64,000 nucleotides of DNA from Chrysogorgia sp. JL179-B06 (lineage: Eukaryota; Cnidaria; Anthozoa; Scleralcyonacea; Chrysogorgiidae), in contig JAYKKM010000155.1 in NCBI GenBank assembly GCA_035772405.1, forward strand, positions 186,001 through 250,000. Reading direction: 5' to 3'. Positions 12,440 through 23,772 of the stretch are shown here, piece after piece. Numbering within the stretch: position 1 is the first letter of the stretch; the number at the start of each line of letters is the position of its first letter. The position numbers and the translations under genes are program-made. The notes under the pieces were generated by a model. It did not search any database and was not told where the DNA came from. It saw nothing but the letters and a program-made list of their open reading frames with translations.

Positions 12440-12860
12440 ACCCTTAATATGCTATTAAAGTAGGATTAATGGCGTATTTTATTCGTGTTTAATTACACTT
12501 AATGCGATATATTAAAGACACTAAAGGTGCCTTTTAACACCTTTAGTCAGTTGTATTAAGTGTATTAACGACGGGTTTAGTACCGATAGACTAAAGTTCG
12601 ATTAAAGGGTATTAAGTGTGCATTTAATTTAGGAGATTAAAGACTCATTAAAGAGGTTTAAGGATGTATTTAATCGCCTTTAATGTCGGTAGAATTGTTG
12701 ATTAAAGACGAATTTAATCATACAAAGATTTGTTGCTTAAAGGGTATTAAAGGTGAATTTATGCCGTTGATTAAAGACCGCTTAAAGCGATATAAAGAAT
12801 AAATTAATCACCTTTAATGCATTGATTAAACTTTGTGTAAGTGCAATTTTAACCCTCTTT
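12440..12860. repeat. Left subterminal TTAAAG repeats of the giant element
   Basis: Dense degenerate repeats of ATTAAAGG, CTTTAATC and TTAAGTGT in both orientations, with no coding potential. Matching sequence lies at 35420-35725 at the other end. Such clustered subterminal motifs are the transposase-binding regions of EnSpm/CACTA elements. That function is inferred here, not shown. Confidence 0.6.
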
Positions 12861-14006
12861 AGTCGCGCCATTATATTTGCAATAACCTGTATGACTCGTG
12901 ACGTTAGGTTTTATTGTACTTTTGAACATGTGTAATGTGTAATATCTTCTGACCATATTAATATATTCATAAATACAAAAACTCCACCTTGCTCGACTCA
13001 AGGGTCATGCTGCACAGATAACATAAAACATGCAACAAAACGATAATTTATAATGATGAAATGCAACATTAACTCAAATATACAACACGCGTTAATTTTT
13101 AAAATACATTTATTATAACAAATACCTGTGTATGTACAAATATGAAACTAAAATACATTTTACATAAATTAGTCGTTATTCGCGTAACTGCATGAAACAT
13201 TGAGTTTAACGATTAAATTTTACAATAACAATAAAGATGCATAAGGGTCTTTAGCTTTCAGTAAATACGAACCTAAAATGATCACGTTTTGTGATTGGCT
13301 TTCTAAGACAAAAGTGACTAGTGTTTGTGACTCGTTCTTTAGAAAATTTATTCTATAGTTATATTGTTATAATAAACGAATCACAAAACCTGTTCATATA
13401 GGTTCGTAGCGACCCTTAGCTTTCGAATGATACCTTTTAAAATTGTGCCGTCAGAACTATTCCTCTACTTGGATGAATGCGATTTAATTTAGAGCGGAAA
13501 TTTTTAGTAGAAGAGTATATATTTGGTCTTTTCTGAATATAAAATAGGCACTATCGAAAACTGAAAGCTCGTTTTATTGCTATGTCAAAAGTGAATCGTT
13601 TATAAACTCTCAATATTAAGCGCAAATAAACCTGTTAAATAAATTGCGTACTCGTCTATATGTAACATATTCAGCTATCAGAAATTGTGTTGCTAATTTA
13701 CGCATACAAAGGTAAAAGCCAAGGCTAAAACTAAACGGTCAAGCCAAGCGAATATAGTGCAATTTCCTTAAATCTTTTAGCTCCTAACTGCAAGCTTTCA
13801 TATGTATTTCAATTAAATGAAGAATGTTGGTAACTTAAAACTTATCTCTTCTACAGTACTTTTCGCACTTGGCTTAATTTTAATGCATTTAGCTGCAAAT
13901 AACACATGCAGAAACTTAAAACATCGCTTAAAAATGAATAAAGTGTGTGTATAAAGAAGCCCATCAGTAATTAAGTTTTCTAGAACAAACAGTTCAGAAT
14001 TATAGT
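12861..14006. other. Non-coding, probably downstream region of the minus-strand gene
   Basis: AT-rich with no exon recognised. It would contain the 3-prime UTR and polyadenylation site of the gene ending at 14007. The 65-codon minus-strand frame at 13813-14010 overlaps the gene's stop and is not supported. Confidence 0.4.
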
Positions 14007-17000
14007 TCACCGAGAGACATTTAGATCCACAGCTGCATCATCATCTGGCGTTCCCTGCACTGGCGGATTTGTGGACACATTTGCGACTTGCGCTGGTGGG
14101 TTTTCAACAACACATGTCCAATCTGGACAGTTGGCTGGTTTCGGCTTACTCGATGGTTCCCCTTGTTCCCTTGGTACCATAACTCTTTTCGATAGTCCAG
14201 GCAGTGATTCTTGATGACTCTTATCGAGCTTTTTCTTTGCCCGCCTTAGTTCTCTGCTTTCCCAGGAAAGCTTTCGCACGTTATAATGCTTAACCCTACG
14301 GGTTTCTTCGTCCATCTCGCTTTCGTCGGATGACATGTACTCCATCCTGAGGACATCTGCCACCTTTGCCACTTTCTCCAGGCTCCAGTTTACTTTATTG
14401 AGGTGTTTCAATCTTCTTGCCAGTTTCTAAAATTAAATACCGACAATATTAGCATCATTCAAGTTTTTACCCATCATGTGCCAACGAACTTTGAAACTTA
14501 TTGGTATACAATATATATAAAATGCAAGATTTTCTAACTTTAACCTTCAGTGAAATATATTTCAGATGAAATATATTTCAGATGAAATATATATATATAT
14601 ATATATGTTATTTACCGGTTTGGAGGTCCGTATGGAGAAATATTTCCCGAGGTCTCAAAAACGGCCCGAGGCCGCAGGCCGAGGGACGTTTTTGAGACCA
14701 AGGGAAATATTTCTCAATACGGACCGACCAAAACGGTAAATTATTTATTTATTTTTTTCCTTAATATCCCGGCTTGTTTTTTTTGGTCGTCATCAGTATT
14801 TCTAGTCAGTGGACAAAAAAGAAAAGTCTGTGCTTTTTATGCGTCAAAGGAAATTGAGAGTTAACTCTCTATCCTGATAAAAATATGTCTTTCACTATGT
14901 TCAATCTCGTTTGAGTTCATTTTCAAATGTTTTTAGTATATTTTACGGCTTATAAAATGCGTTTGCATTTAAAACTGAAATTATGTCGAGCGGTCCGTAT
15001 CTCACACGGACCGCTCGTTAGCCAATCAGAAAGCAGGATTTGGTAGGATACGGACCGGAAAAAATAAAGTAAGGGATGTTGTAATTTTAAAATTAGAAAA
15101 TCTTTCTGTGAAAAAACAGGCATCTTCTTAGATCTTGACTAAAAGTACACAAGAGTGATCACGAATGACCACGAATGTCCACGAGTGCTATTTTCATGTT
15201 TGGTCGCAGGGTTTCTCAGTGCCCGCACTCCCATCCCGGGTACGAGGTTGGGATACTCGCAACTTAAATACAAATCCCAAATATATCTCTAATCCTAACA
15301 CTTACCCTAATCCTAACCGAAAGCCTAACCCCGCGTCCTTCTCGCCCAAAAAACGTCTTTTTCGCCCAAAACGCCTGTGGAGGAGGTAGCCCTAACCACA
15401 CTCCAACCTTAATAGCAGGCTTAAACTAACTGAACTCATACAATAATATATAATTACTTTCTGATTTGAAACTTAGTTGGAAATTATTTTCAAATCAACA
15501 AGTGATTTGAAAAGAATACACCTTTAATTATTTTCCTGAATGGGTTTCTTTTTTTTATTCACAGTGTATAAGAAAAGTCTTGTCAGCGATAGACGTTATA
15601 AATACTTGTATTCCGCATATTGATCTGGCATTAGGTATCTTTATAGAGCTGTATATAGCTCTAACTTATATATACTATAGGCTTGTACTGTACAGGTATA
15701 TTGGTATAATATGGGCATACCTGTATAGTGGGTTCTTGATATTACATCAAGTTGTTTTTTTTGCGTGGGAAACATGAAGGTTTTGGTTAGATGAGATACT
15801 CCCAGTTTAAGCTTGCGATTAAGGTTGGAGATAGATTTGGGATTTGGATTTAGTTCAAACATATGATTACTTCAAGATTCTCAACTGCGAGTATCCCATC
15901 TAGCCGCGACCAAACATGAAAATAGCACTCGTGGTCATTCGTGGTCACTTCACTCGTGTGTACTTTTAGTCAAGATCGTCGTCTTAAGCCAATGCATGCA
16001 ATTCGAATTTCTAGCTAAACAGTTCAGAATTATAGTTCACCGAGAGACATTTAGATCCACAGCTAATGCATGCAATTCGAATTTCTAGCCCTTCTTCTAA
16101 TGAAACAGAGTATTGTCAAATTAAGTGATAGTGGAAAATGATACTGTGAATTATTAAGGCATGACGGTATAAGCATTATAAACTAAATAACACACCTCCT
16201 TTCTGCTTCTCCTCCTGCAAGTACGAACATGCTTCTCTTCTTGTCCACTGGCAACTCTCTTCTCCCTCGACTTACACGACTTATGGTATCTCTTGAATGC
16301 TTCTAAAAATAAAACATAAAACGTAACTATCACTTTCCGAGTTTACTTTTATGCAAAGGTATAAAATGCCGGATACAGTATAGTTAATGGGCTGTTTAAA
16401 AAAATGGGAAAATTATAGCTGTGTCCTGTCATAGAATTACGTTAATCTAATAGCGAGCAAGAGGTCTGGAACTAGTAACAGAGTAGAAATTCAATTCGTT
16501 ATAATCGCTTGTTTCTTATTTTTCCTTTATGAAACTGGTTGACATTTTGTAATGATGTTTAGATGAAAGCAAATGCCATGCCAACTTTGATAGCAAAATA
16601 AAATTTATTTCGCAAGATAATGAGTATAGCTTTAATCTATTTGACAACTAGTCCCAGTCTTGTTCAGTGCTATCAGATCACTGGAAGTATTTGCATTTTC
16701 ATATCATTGTTTTCCATGAAAAGTTGAGATTTAGCAAACATACACGATTTGTACTGTACCTGTTCCCACCCTTATACCAAGTGTACAATGATGGACATGT
16801 AATATTTGTATAAAGTTTATTTTGATACCTATGTCAAAACTACACGTAAACTAACTTTGCCTATAATTAAATATTTAACCATTTGTGAACTAGACCGTTG
16901 ACTGGCTGTTATTTTAACTTTGTAATGGGGGCAGGGGTTCAGTTTGGAGAATTTACAATTTTATTACTAGCTTTAACCTCGCCTCAATCGGAGTACACTA

Positions 17001-18980
17001 TCTGCAGACACTCCGGTTTAATATGTCGCTATCAGTATTCAGTGCCAAGTAGGACACTACTAAGCCAGAAAAAAAGCAGAACGAAACACCAAAATAACCA
17101 AACGGAGCATATTTCGAATGACGTCTAAATTAGAATAGAACTAGACTCAATGCCAATGGATGACGGTTTCCTTACTCGTTGTCACGATTATAAAATATCC
17201 TCTTTTTGCTTTGTTTCCGCCTTTGGTTCTTCGAGTTTCAATAACAATCTCAGGTTTTACACTGTGATCAATTTGTTAGCCCCATGCATAAAGTGTAAAG
17301 CATTGTCAAAGACTGGATTAAAGTTTCGTTCCTCTGATTCCCTATCAGTATCACAAATTTTTAACGTTCATTAAACAGGCTACTATACCTTTTAAAACAA
17401 CAGCTGACCATGGACAATTTTCCTGTCCACCAAATTCATGACGTAATTCTTGAACTAGTCCACTAAACAGTAGAGCATTTTGCTGAGATTCCGGGCTACA
17501 GTAAATGGCAAATGAAATATGAAATAAGGATTAAGCACTTGTAGCATATACTGTCGAACTGCATTGCTTGGTTATTCTACGTATGTTACAGTAACTGTTT
17601 TTCAAATTCATGAATATGCAGCAAATATAAAATCACAACCAATAAAAATGATGACCTGAACCTAAATAAAAAAAATTCATGACAGATTTATCAGATTTAA
17701 GGCTTTATATTAATAATTTCCAGTTGATTTAATCAGGTAATGGACATTAGCTGTATCATATATGCCTTTCCTCACCCAAACGCTTCTACTATTGGTATTA
17801 TAAAGCAAAACTTCTGGGTGCATTCTCCTAAGCCTAAAATGGTAAAGAGAAAACTTCTTGGCTTTTTGAGCAAAGGCCTTTCATCAGGATCTTGTTTGTG
17901 CAAAGGGCCTTTATCGAAACATAGAGAAGCTTTTCTTTACTCTTTAAAGCAGACAATCAAATCCACCTCAAGTTGTGATACCTGGAATCTGGCAGACACT
18001 AAAGACCCCAAATTTAAAGATTTTTATTAAATACAAAGTTGTGACTCACTGTACCTTTCATTTAATCTAAAGTACAAATTTTCATCTGCACTTTTGAGGG
18101 CCTTGATTTTTCTTCGGACATTATTCTAATAAATATACAGTAAAGTAATAAATATATGTTGTGTTTTCCACCAACCAAAACAAGTCATTGTTTCACCAAG
18201 CAAAAAAGTACCACAAATTATCAAGACCATCTGTTAATATTGTATCAGATTAAGCTACCAGAAACATCCTTATCTTATGCCCAGCAAATACTTGAACTGT
18301 CCCTATTGACAAGTAAAGTATTTGACCTTTGGTGGTACATGTAACTGTAAAATATCAAAGTATGGGTGGACTTAGGCAATTAATTTGAAGTGCAATGGGT
18401 TAACTAACCATTAATGCCCAACACGCCCCCCCCCCCCTTGACAAGAAAAATCATTTGGTATTTGATAGACTAAAATTACAAATCAGGCTAGTGTACTTGG
18501 GCACAATGGCGGCTATGTTAACTAGAGACACGCGCAAACACTAGTCTGGTTAACCCATTCACAAAGAGCAAAATAAACAAAGTAGGGAAAATAAGGCGTA
18601 TTAGTACTGATCATACTGTATCGATATACTATTGCACATACTGTAATCTCAATGACTATTCTATGAGATGATAGTTGACAAATTAAAAACTCCACTCTTG
18701 TCAACTTGTGTTCATAATCAATTTGTTAAAAGGGCTAATAAGGGATGCAATACTCTGCCCTTGACAATTAAAATATTTGGTATAAGACAGTACGTATATA
18801 ATAAAGAAAGTTTGAGTAATTATCAAGTGTTGAGACCCAGAAGTTAACTGACAAGATCTGAAGGTCAATGGTTGAGACCTGTGGCAAGACTTCTGGCAAA
18901 TTGTTGTGAATAAAAGTTATATATTTAACCTGCCAAAAACTATGCAAAAAATAAATATAACAGCACTACATACGTACAGT

Positions 18981-19012
<32 letters not shown>

Positions 19013-20358
19013 TTTATTGAAGTTATAACTTACAGCATCAAAGGCTGAATTAAAATAACCTTTACATTAAAAAGTATATTTATATGTTACACTAAAATTT
19101 TATAAAATTATGATTACATTCTTAATACGAGTATCTATAGGAATTGTATGTAATATATTTTGTGTATTGTTTGGGTATTGTTGTGAAATTAATTGACCTG
19201 AGTGTGGTTTTAACCACTGTACTTATAGTGGTGTAATATTTGTTTCACAGGATTTGAAGCACGGGATCATGGATTCATCACATACCCTATTACGCCACAT
19301 ATAAGCGCATCTCGGATAAAGAAGTTTTCCAAAATTGCAGAAAATTTGTTTATGGCGATGCGCTTATATGCGGCATAATAGGGTAATAGCTCAGTTGATT
19401 GTTTTGCATGCACCGAGGTGGGACCACTGGTTTACAGTACATACAGATCTACAGTATGCTTTTAAAAGCAAAAAGGAACCGTAAAACTGTATGTCATTCA
19501 AGTCTCAACCTTGATTTTTGAGTCTCGACCTTGACTTTAAGTCTCAACCAACAACCTTCAAGTCTCGACACTAAACCTGCAGCGAGTTTTGACACTCAAC
19601 AAAATTACCCAAACTCTAATGAAGCAAAGCACATTAACAATGGGTTCATAAGGGACATTGGCAAATAGTTTGATTTATAACCCCATAAAATAGGATAAAT
19701 GTGTAAAACACTCCTCTTGACAAGTAAAGTCATTTGGCATTAATTTAATACTGTAGCCCAAGTAAAAAAACAACAAAAGCATTGTCACTATAAAAAAGGC
19801 ATACAGTCTCTTGTTTGACCCACTATAAAGCAGCAATGGCCTCTAATATGTCTAATGTATATAATGCACTATAATTGAATATGAAGAGATTCAGTCAGGC
19901 ACTTTAATGCATTAAATACTAGCAATTTTAAGAAGCATCAATAGCCATTTTATACACAACATGACAAATTAAACTTATATAATAAGATTACTATTAGCCA
20001 GCCAATTCAAATAATATGGACTTTTATATGTCATTGATTTTGAAATAATATGGACTATATGTCATTGATTTTGAAAATGATTTCAATTTTGGCGCCAATA
20101 TATCAAATTAACAGTATTTACAACGGTCAAATGGACAAAGTCTAATTATATATACGAAGCATTGTCTGATGTATTCTTGAAATGATATAAATAAACCAAA
20201 ATATACACTGTTTTACTTACACTGCAAGCCTTGGGCACTTTCTCTTTATTTTGTCCGGTCTGCTTGACTCGTCTCCCAGTATTTGTTCGGGCCATAATAT
20301 CCATCTTCTCGTTAATATTCTTTAGCGCATTTTCACTGCTAGTTATTGTATTGGCCAT
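14007..20358 (-). CDS. Five-exon gene of unknown function, cargo of giant element
   Basis: Exons on the minus strand are 20358-20221 (upstream limit uncertain), 18125-18055, 17495-17389, 16302-16196 and 14426-14007. Every junction has GT/AG and a consistent phase (0, 2, 1, 0), giving 280 residues from the ATG at 20358. An in-frame GTG at 20442 would extend it. Exon 1 looks like a coiled coil (LLQNVVQENRLLREQ lies before the ATG, then NALKNINEKMDIM). Exon 2 reads NNVRRKIKALKSADENLYF, exon 3 QNALLFSGLVQELRHEFGG, exon 4 is strongly basic (KSCKSREKRV, then RTCRRRSRKE), and exon 5 has an acidic SSDESEMDEE patch, a basic RRAKKKLDK patch and a low-complexity tail. The family is not recognised. A DNA-binding accessory protein of the transposon would fit the position and charge, but this is inference. 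Confidence 0.7.
14611..14740. repeat. 130-bp near-perfect palindrome
   Basis: The half starting TTTACCGGTTTGGAGGTCCG is the inverse of the half ending in ACCAAAACGGTAAA. The centre is GC-rich (GGCCCGAGGCCGCAGGCCGAGG) and the next tier is GGTCTCAAAAACG. It lies within or beside the last exon's upstream intron. A second short inverted pair, GCGGTCCGTATCTCACACGGACCGC, follows near 14990-15018. It is probably a foldback MITE; no target duplication was resolved. Confidence 0.6.
15131..15977. mobile_element. Inverted-repeat element in the last intron
   Basis: The ends GATCTTGACTAAAAGTACAC and its inverse extend about 100 bp (15131-15260 against 15880-15977). Flanks TCTTCTTA and TCGTCTTA may be a decayed 8-bp duplication. 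It holds a telomere-like degenerate stretch (CCTAATCCTAACC near 15310) and no transposase. Its position in the intron between exons 4 and 5 of the minus-strand gene is consistent with those exon calls. Confidence 0.6.
15991..16089. repeat. Templated 48-bp duplication of the gene's stop-codon region
   Basis: Bases 16017-16064 are an exact copy of 13987-14034, which spans the stop codon and final codons of the five-exon gene. The copy is flanked by a 25-bp direct repeat (15991-16015 and 16065-16089, beginning AATGCATGCAATTCGAATTT). The copied piece is too short and too exact for a standard transposon. It looks like a double-strand-break repair insertion that used a template 2 kb away. Confidence 0.8.
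18983..19012. repeat. (GATA)n microsatellite
   Basis: About seven tandem GATA/TAGA units in the first intron of the minus-strand gene, followed by TTTATTGAAGTTATAACTTA. Confidence 0.9.
19285..19383. mobile_element. 99-bp MITE with TA target site
   Basis: The ends CCCTATTACGCCACATATAA and the inverted TTATATGCGGCATAATAGGG form inverted repeats of about 28 bp (including GCGCATC). TA dinucleotides flank both ends (19283-19284 and 19384-19385), as expected for Tc1/mariner-type insertion. Confidence 0.7.
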
Positions 20359-20442
20359 TTGTTCTCTGAGGAGCCTGTTTTCCTGTACGACATTTTGCAA
20401 CAGCAAAACATACTGGTCTGGTAGGGAAACGCCGGTAGTCAC

Positions 20443-20754
20443 TAGTCATGTCGAAATTTCAGCAAGCTAGTGTTAGTACTGTGACTGGGTGACAGCTAAG
20501 CGTCGTAAAAGGACTTCGAACCTCGATACGGTAGTTGAAAACATATGTAGTTTATGATTGAGCGCCATCCGATCACAAGTCATTCGATTGGTTGTAGAAT
20601 ATTTTCACAGTAGGAATCTTTCGTTGTATCATATTTCTTCTGTATACTAGGGAGGCCACACACATATAAACCAAATCCCCTTTGTCCAAAAAGCAGTGAG
20701 CAAAGTACAAATTGGGCTTTATAAGGTATACTGAGTAATTTGCAAATTGATTCC
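20443..20754. other. Upstream region of the five-exon gene
   Basis: About 310 bp between the first exon and the telomeric array. It presumably holds the promoter and 5-prime UTR. No TATA box or other motif could be assigned with confidence. Confidence 0.35.
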
Positions 20755-20909
20755 GTGGGTTAGGGTTAGGGTTAGGGTTAGGGTTAGGGTTAGGGTTAGG
20801 GTTAGGGTTAGGGTTAGGGTTAGGGTTAGGGTTAGGGTTAGGGTTAGGGTTAGGGTTAGGGTTAGGGTTAGGGTTAGGGTTAGGGTTAGGGTTAGGGTTA
20901 GGGTTAGGG
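20755..20909. repeat. Interstitial telomeric array (TTAGGG)n, about 25 units
   Basis: A pure TTAGGG array of about 155 bp on the plus strand ends directly at the CACAGAATAAG terminus of the first P element. Flanking DNA continues on both sides, so it is interstitial, not a chromosome end. The open frames that translate it as Pro-Asn or Leu-Thr repeats are artefacts. Confidence 0.95.
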
Positions 20910-23716
20910 CACAGAATAAGTATTGAGCAGAAGGTCCACTCGCGTCGGAACCTTTGAAGTTTTTGTCCTCGCGCATGTCGCTCCGCGCATACCGGCCGCC
21001 ATGTTGAAAGCAAGTAAACTCCAGCCAGGTGAACAGTAATTAATATAGCGAAAAACGGGTTTGGATCATTTGAACGGCTATATCTCACAATTTTGCACGC
21101 CGATTTTCTTTCCACGGCTAGTACGTCTAAAGCAAAGGTAGGTGATCAATTTTATTGTGGTTAGAAGGCAATTTAACAAATGTTAAACGGGTAATTTTCG
21201 CGATTTTATATTTGACAACTCGCCACTCGGTCTGTCCTCGAGTTTTTCAAATTGTCTGTAGCCTATATTTTTACAAATCCCATATTTTCTTGCATTGTTA
21301 CTTGTTTTTTAGACTACTTAGTGGAGTTATTTACATTTGATATATTCGATATTAGATCAAACCAAAGTTTTTCTGTTCGGCATTTATAAATTTAAATTTA
21401 ATAATTCAGATGACTCAGTCAGATATATTTTCTAGAGCACACGCTTGAAAGTTGAAATCATCAGCTTTGTTATAACACTGGTTGTCAGGCTTCTCCACAG
21501 TATTTGACAGTGCTGTTCCCATTTCCTTTATTGATTTATAGTAATTATTTTAAAGATGTGCCACCTTCACATACTTTCTTTCCTTTCTTTTAGTAGAGGA
21601 AAGGTCACTGTTTGCAAATCTCAAACAATAATAAATTCGCATTCTCAAAAACAATTTGAGAGGGAATTCTTCACAGCACAGGAATATTTATACATTCTTC
21701 AATAGCTCCAGGATATTGCCTCCAACACAGGAGCTCTTGGTGAAAATGGAGAAGTGTTGACAAAAATATCTTCCAGCTGAATGATGAGGTCTAGATTGTC
21801 TGAGACCAGGGCTTCTTTGCAAGTTGAGCAACAGTGGATCTTCATACATTTATGGAACAAGTAACCAGAAACATATGCAATGGAATTTTCTTTGATGTTT
21901 GACATTTGTCTCCCTATAAATAATCAGTTTACCCAATATCCAAGGTTTGAGGAGATATGGAAAATTGGAAACCAGTGTTGTTGCATTTGTTTGATGTTTC
22001 TACATCCCACTGTATAGAGATCTAGACATTTTTTGTAATCACTTTGCCTGAAGATGACTTTGAAATAAAGTTGAAATATTACAATTTCACATTAGTCTTG
22101 TCTTGACTCAAATCTTGGGTTTTCAGGATGTCATTATTTTTTGGAATATGCTTTGTTTTATAGTGTTTGTGTAAACTGGGCAAGAAGGTCTTGCTTCTTG
22201 GTCTCTTCTGCACAATTCCCAGCTGAAGAAGTGGGAAAAGAACTGAAAAACAATTTCTTAAGTGTCTGAGTGAATTATACTGCTGTTGGGTTATCATTAT
22301 TCTCTCCCTGTTGTATAAAACGTTTGTGGCTGATCACTCCCCTCTTTTGACACCAAGTTATAATAAGCAGTCTTTCTTTGAAGTCCTACTTTTTAACCCC
22401 TGAGTTCCCATCTCTGTTATGATATCCTGCCTTTTTTAAACCCAAATGACAGACCCCTTTTAATTAACTCTTCTAAAACACCTCCCTTTTTATTTTCAAT
22501 CTTCTAACTTTAGTTAATTACAGTTCTAATTGTAACTAATCAGTGTCTCAACATTGTACTTTTAAACATTTTGATTAAACATTAAGACATACAAAAATAA
22601 TGCTTTCATTGATATTTAAAATAATCTGCAGCAACATATAATTATTATCTTTATCATTTGTCAAAACATGCACTAAATCACAATAAATGCCTTGAACAGT
22701 TTGGTCAGTTTCTTATTGTGAGTTGAAATCCAGGAACAACAATACAGTCAAATATGTCAGTATACATACAGCAGACAAATATGGTCCATTATGTGTAATC
22801 TTAGTGAAACTTAATGGTCTGAATTTGGAGCATTTGAGAGTGTTTCATTAAAATTCCCATCAACTTGTCTCTTGAAGAATGGAAGCTTGCTTTCAATTCA
22901 ATGAACTGTCAAATCCAGATAAAGTTCAAACATAACATCAACTAAAATGAAGAATAAAAAACTTATATATTATAATAATCTAAAACTTTAAAAAATATGG
23001 CAAGGTAGGCAAACAAGACAGTAAAAAGCCTAATTGTCCATACACAAATATGTATTTACAGGCATTATAGGCATAAGAGTAAAAACGCTATAAGAACTCG
23101 GCAAACATAAAACAGAGAAGAAGGATGAAATCGCATGTATCTGGTATTATTAATGACTCATAATTGAACTGAATTTTAAGGAACGCTGCGAGGCAATTCT
23201 ATTATTAAAATTGGTGTATATTTTAGGCAACGTTGGAGTGTTGACTTTGAACGACCAGTTGAAGGTATAATTTTTAAAAGCAAGGGAAATCTACACACAG
23301 TACAGTCGTGACATTAGGATTTTAATTGACATGCACAAATACTAATGAATAAAACTGTTATTGAGAAAAGTTTATCTCGACTTGACATACCGTGGATTCA
23401 TTGTGTCATGACCGAAATCATCACTCAGAAGAACTAGCTAAATTCCACACAAAAAAATTGTGTATGTACCTTCTAACCACAAGTAAATTAATCTCTTACC
23501 TTCCATTTATAATATATCAGAGTAAAATGAAAATCGCCGTAATAGTTTTCCACCTAGAGCCGTTTTAGTGACCCAACTTCGTTTTTCGCCATGTTGTTCC
23601 TTGTTGAGACGCTGGAGTTTACTTGCTTTCAACATGGCGGCGCAACGCATGCGCACTAAAAAAACGAGGACACCGCGTACCCCCGAGTGGACCTTCTGCT
23701 CAATACTTATTCTGTG
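20910..23716 (-). mobile_element. P-type (THAP9-like) element, internally deleted copy
   Basis: A 2.8-kb element with inverted ends CACAGAATAAGTATTGAGCA and its inverse at 23697-23716. Read on the minus strand it matches the full element at 23773-29729, but the part equivalent to about 25219-28152 is missing. That removes the THAP domain and the catalytic core. Retained are the non-coding left part (about 22320-23716) and the transposase C-terminus (about 21596-22320). It sits between two TTAGGG arrays in the same orientation. Internally deleted P elements are typically non-autonomous. Confidence 0.8.
21590..22320 (-). pseudogene. P transposase C-terminal remnant
   Basis: Minus-strand fragments match the end of the full transposase. 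At 21905-21699 the frame reads KENSIAYVSGYLFHKCMKIH, close to the same motif near 28420-28480. The 22297-22079 segment corresponds to 28165-28320 but in a shifted frame. Indels, an internal loss after the VSDNLD motif and an extra inserted block around 21940-22130 destroy the frame. Confidence 0.75.
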
Positions 23717-23772
23717 GTTAGGGTTAGGGTTAGGGTTAGGGTTAGGGTTAGGGTTAGGGTTAGGGTTAGGGT
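23717..23772. repeat. Second interstitial TTAGGG array, about 9 units
   Basis: A 56-bp TTAGGG array in the same strand orientation as the first, between the end of the deleted P element (23716) and the start of the full one (CAGAAGGTCCACTCG at 23773). The 7-mer GTTAGGG abuts both ends of the deleted element, as if that element had inserted into a longer array. Confidence 0.95.

Larger units (their letters stand above)
18126..20220 (-). other. Large first intron of the five-exon gene
   Basis: A 2.1-kb intron bounded by GTAAGT (at 20220) and AG (18127-18126). It contains a GATA microsatellite (18983-19012) and a 99-bp MITE (19285-19383). Plus-strand open frames here and in neighbouring introns (16898-17374, 17740-18030, 18156-18344) show no family features and were not called. 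Confidence 0.55.

Noticed and set aside
20573..21115. Minus-strand frames of Pro-Asn or Leu-Thr repeats
   Set aside because: They are translations of the TTAGGG array; the six-base unit keeps frames open without selection. The same applies to the Gly-Leu frame at 23568-23852.
20755..23772. TTAGGG arrays as a chromosome end
   Set aside because: Unique and repeated DNA continues on both sides and both arrays point the same way, so they are interstitial.
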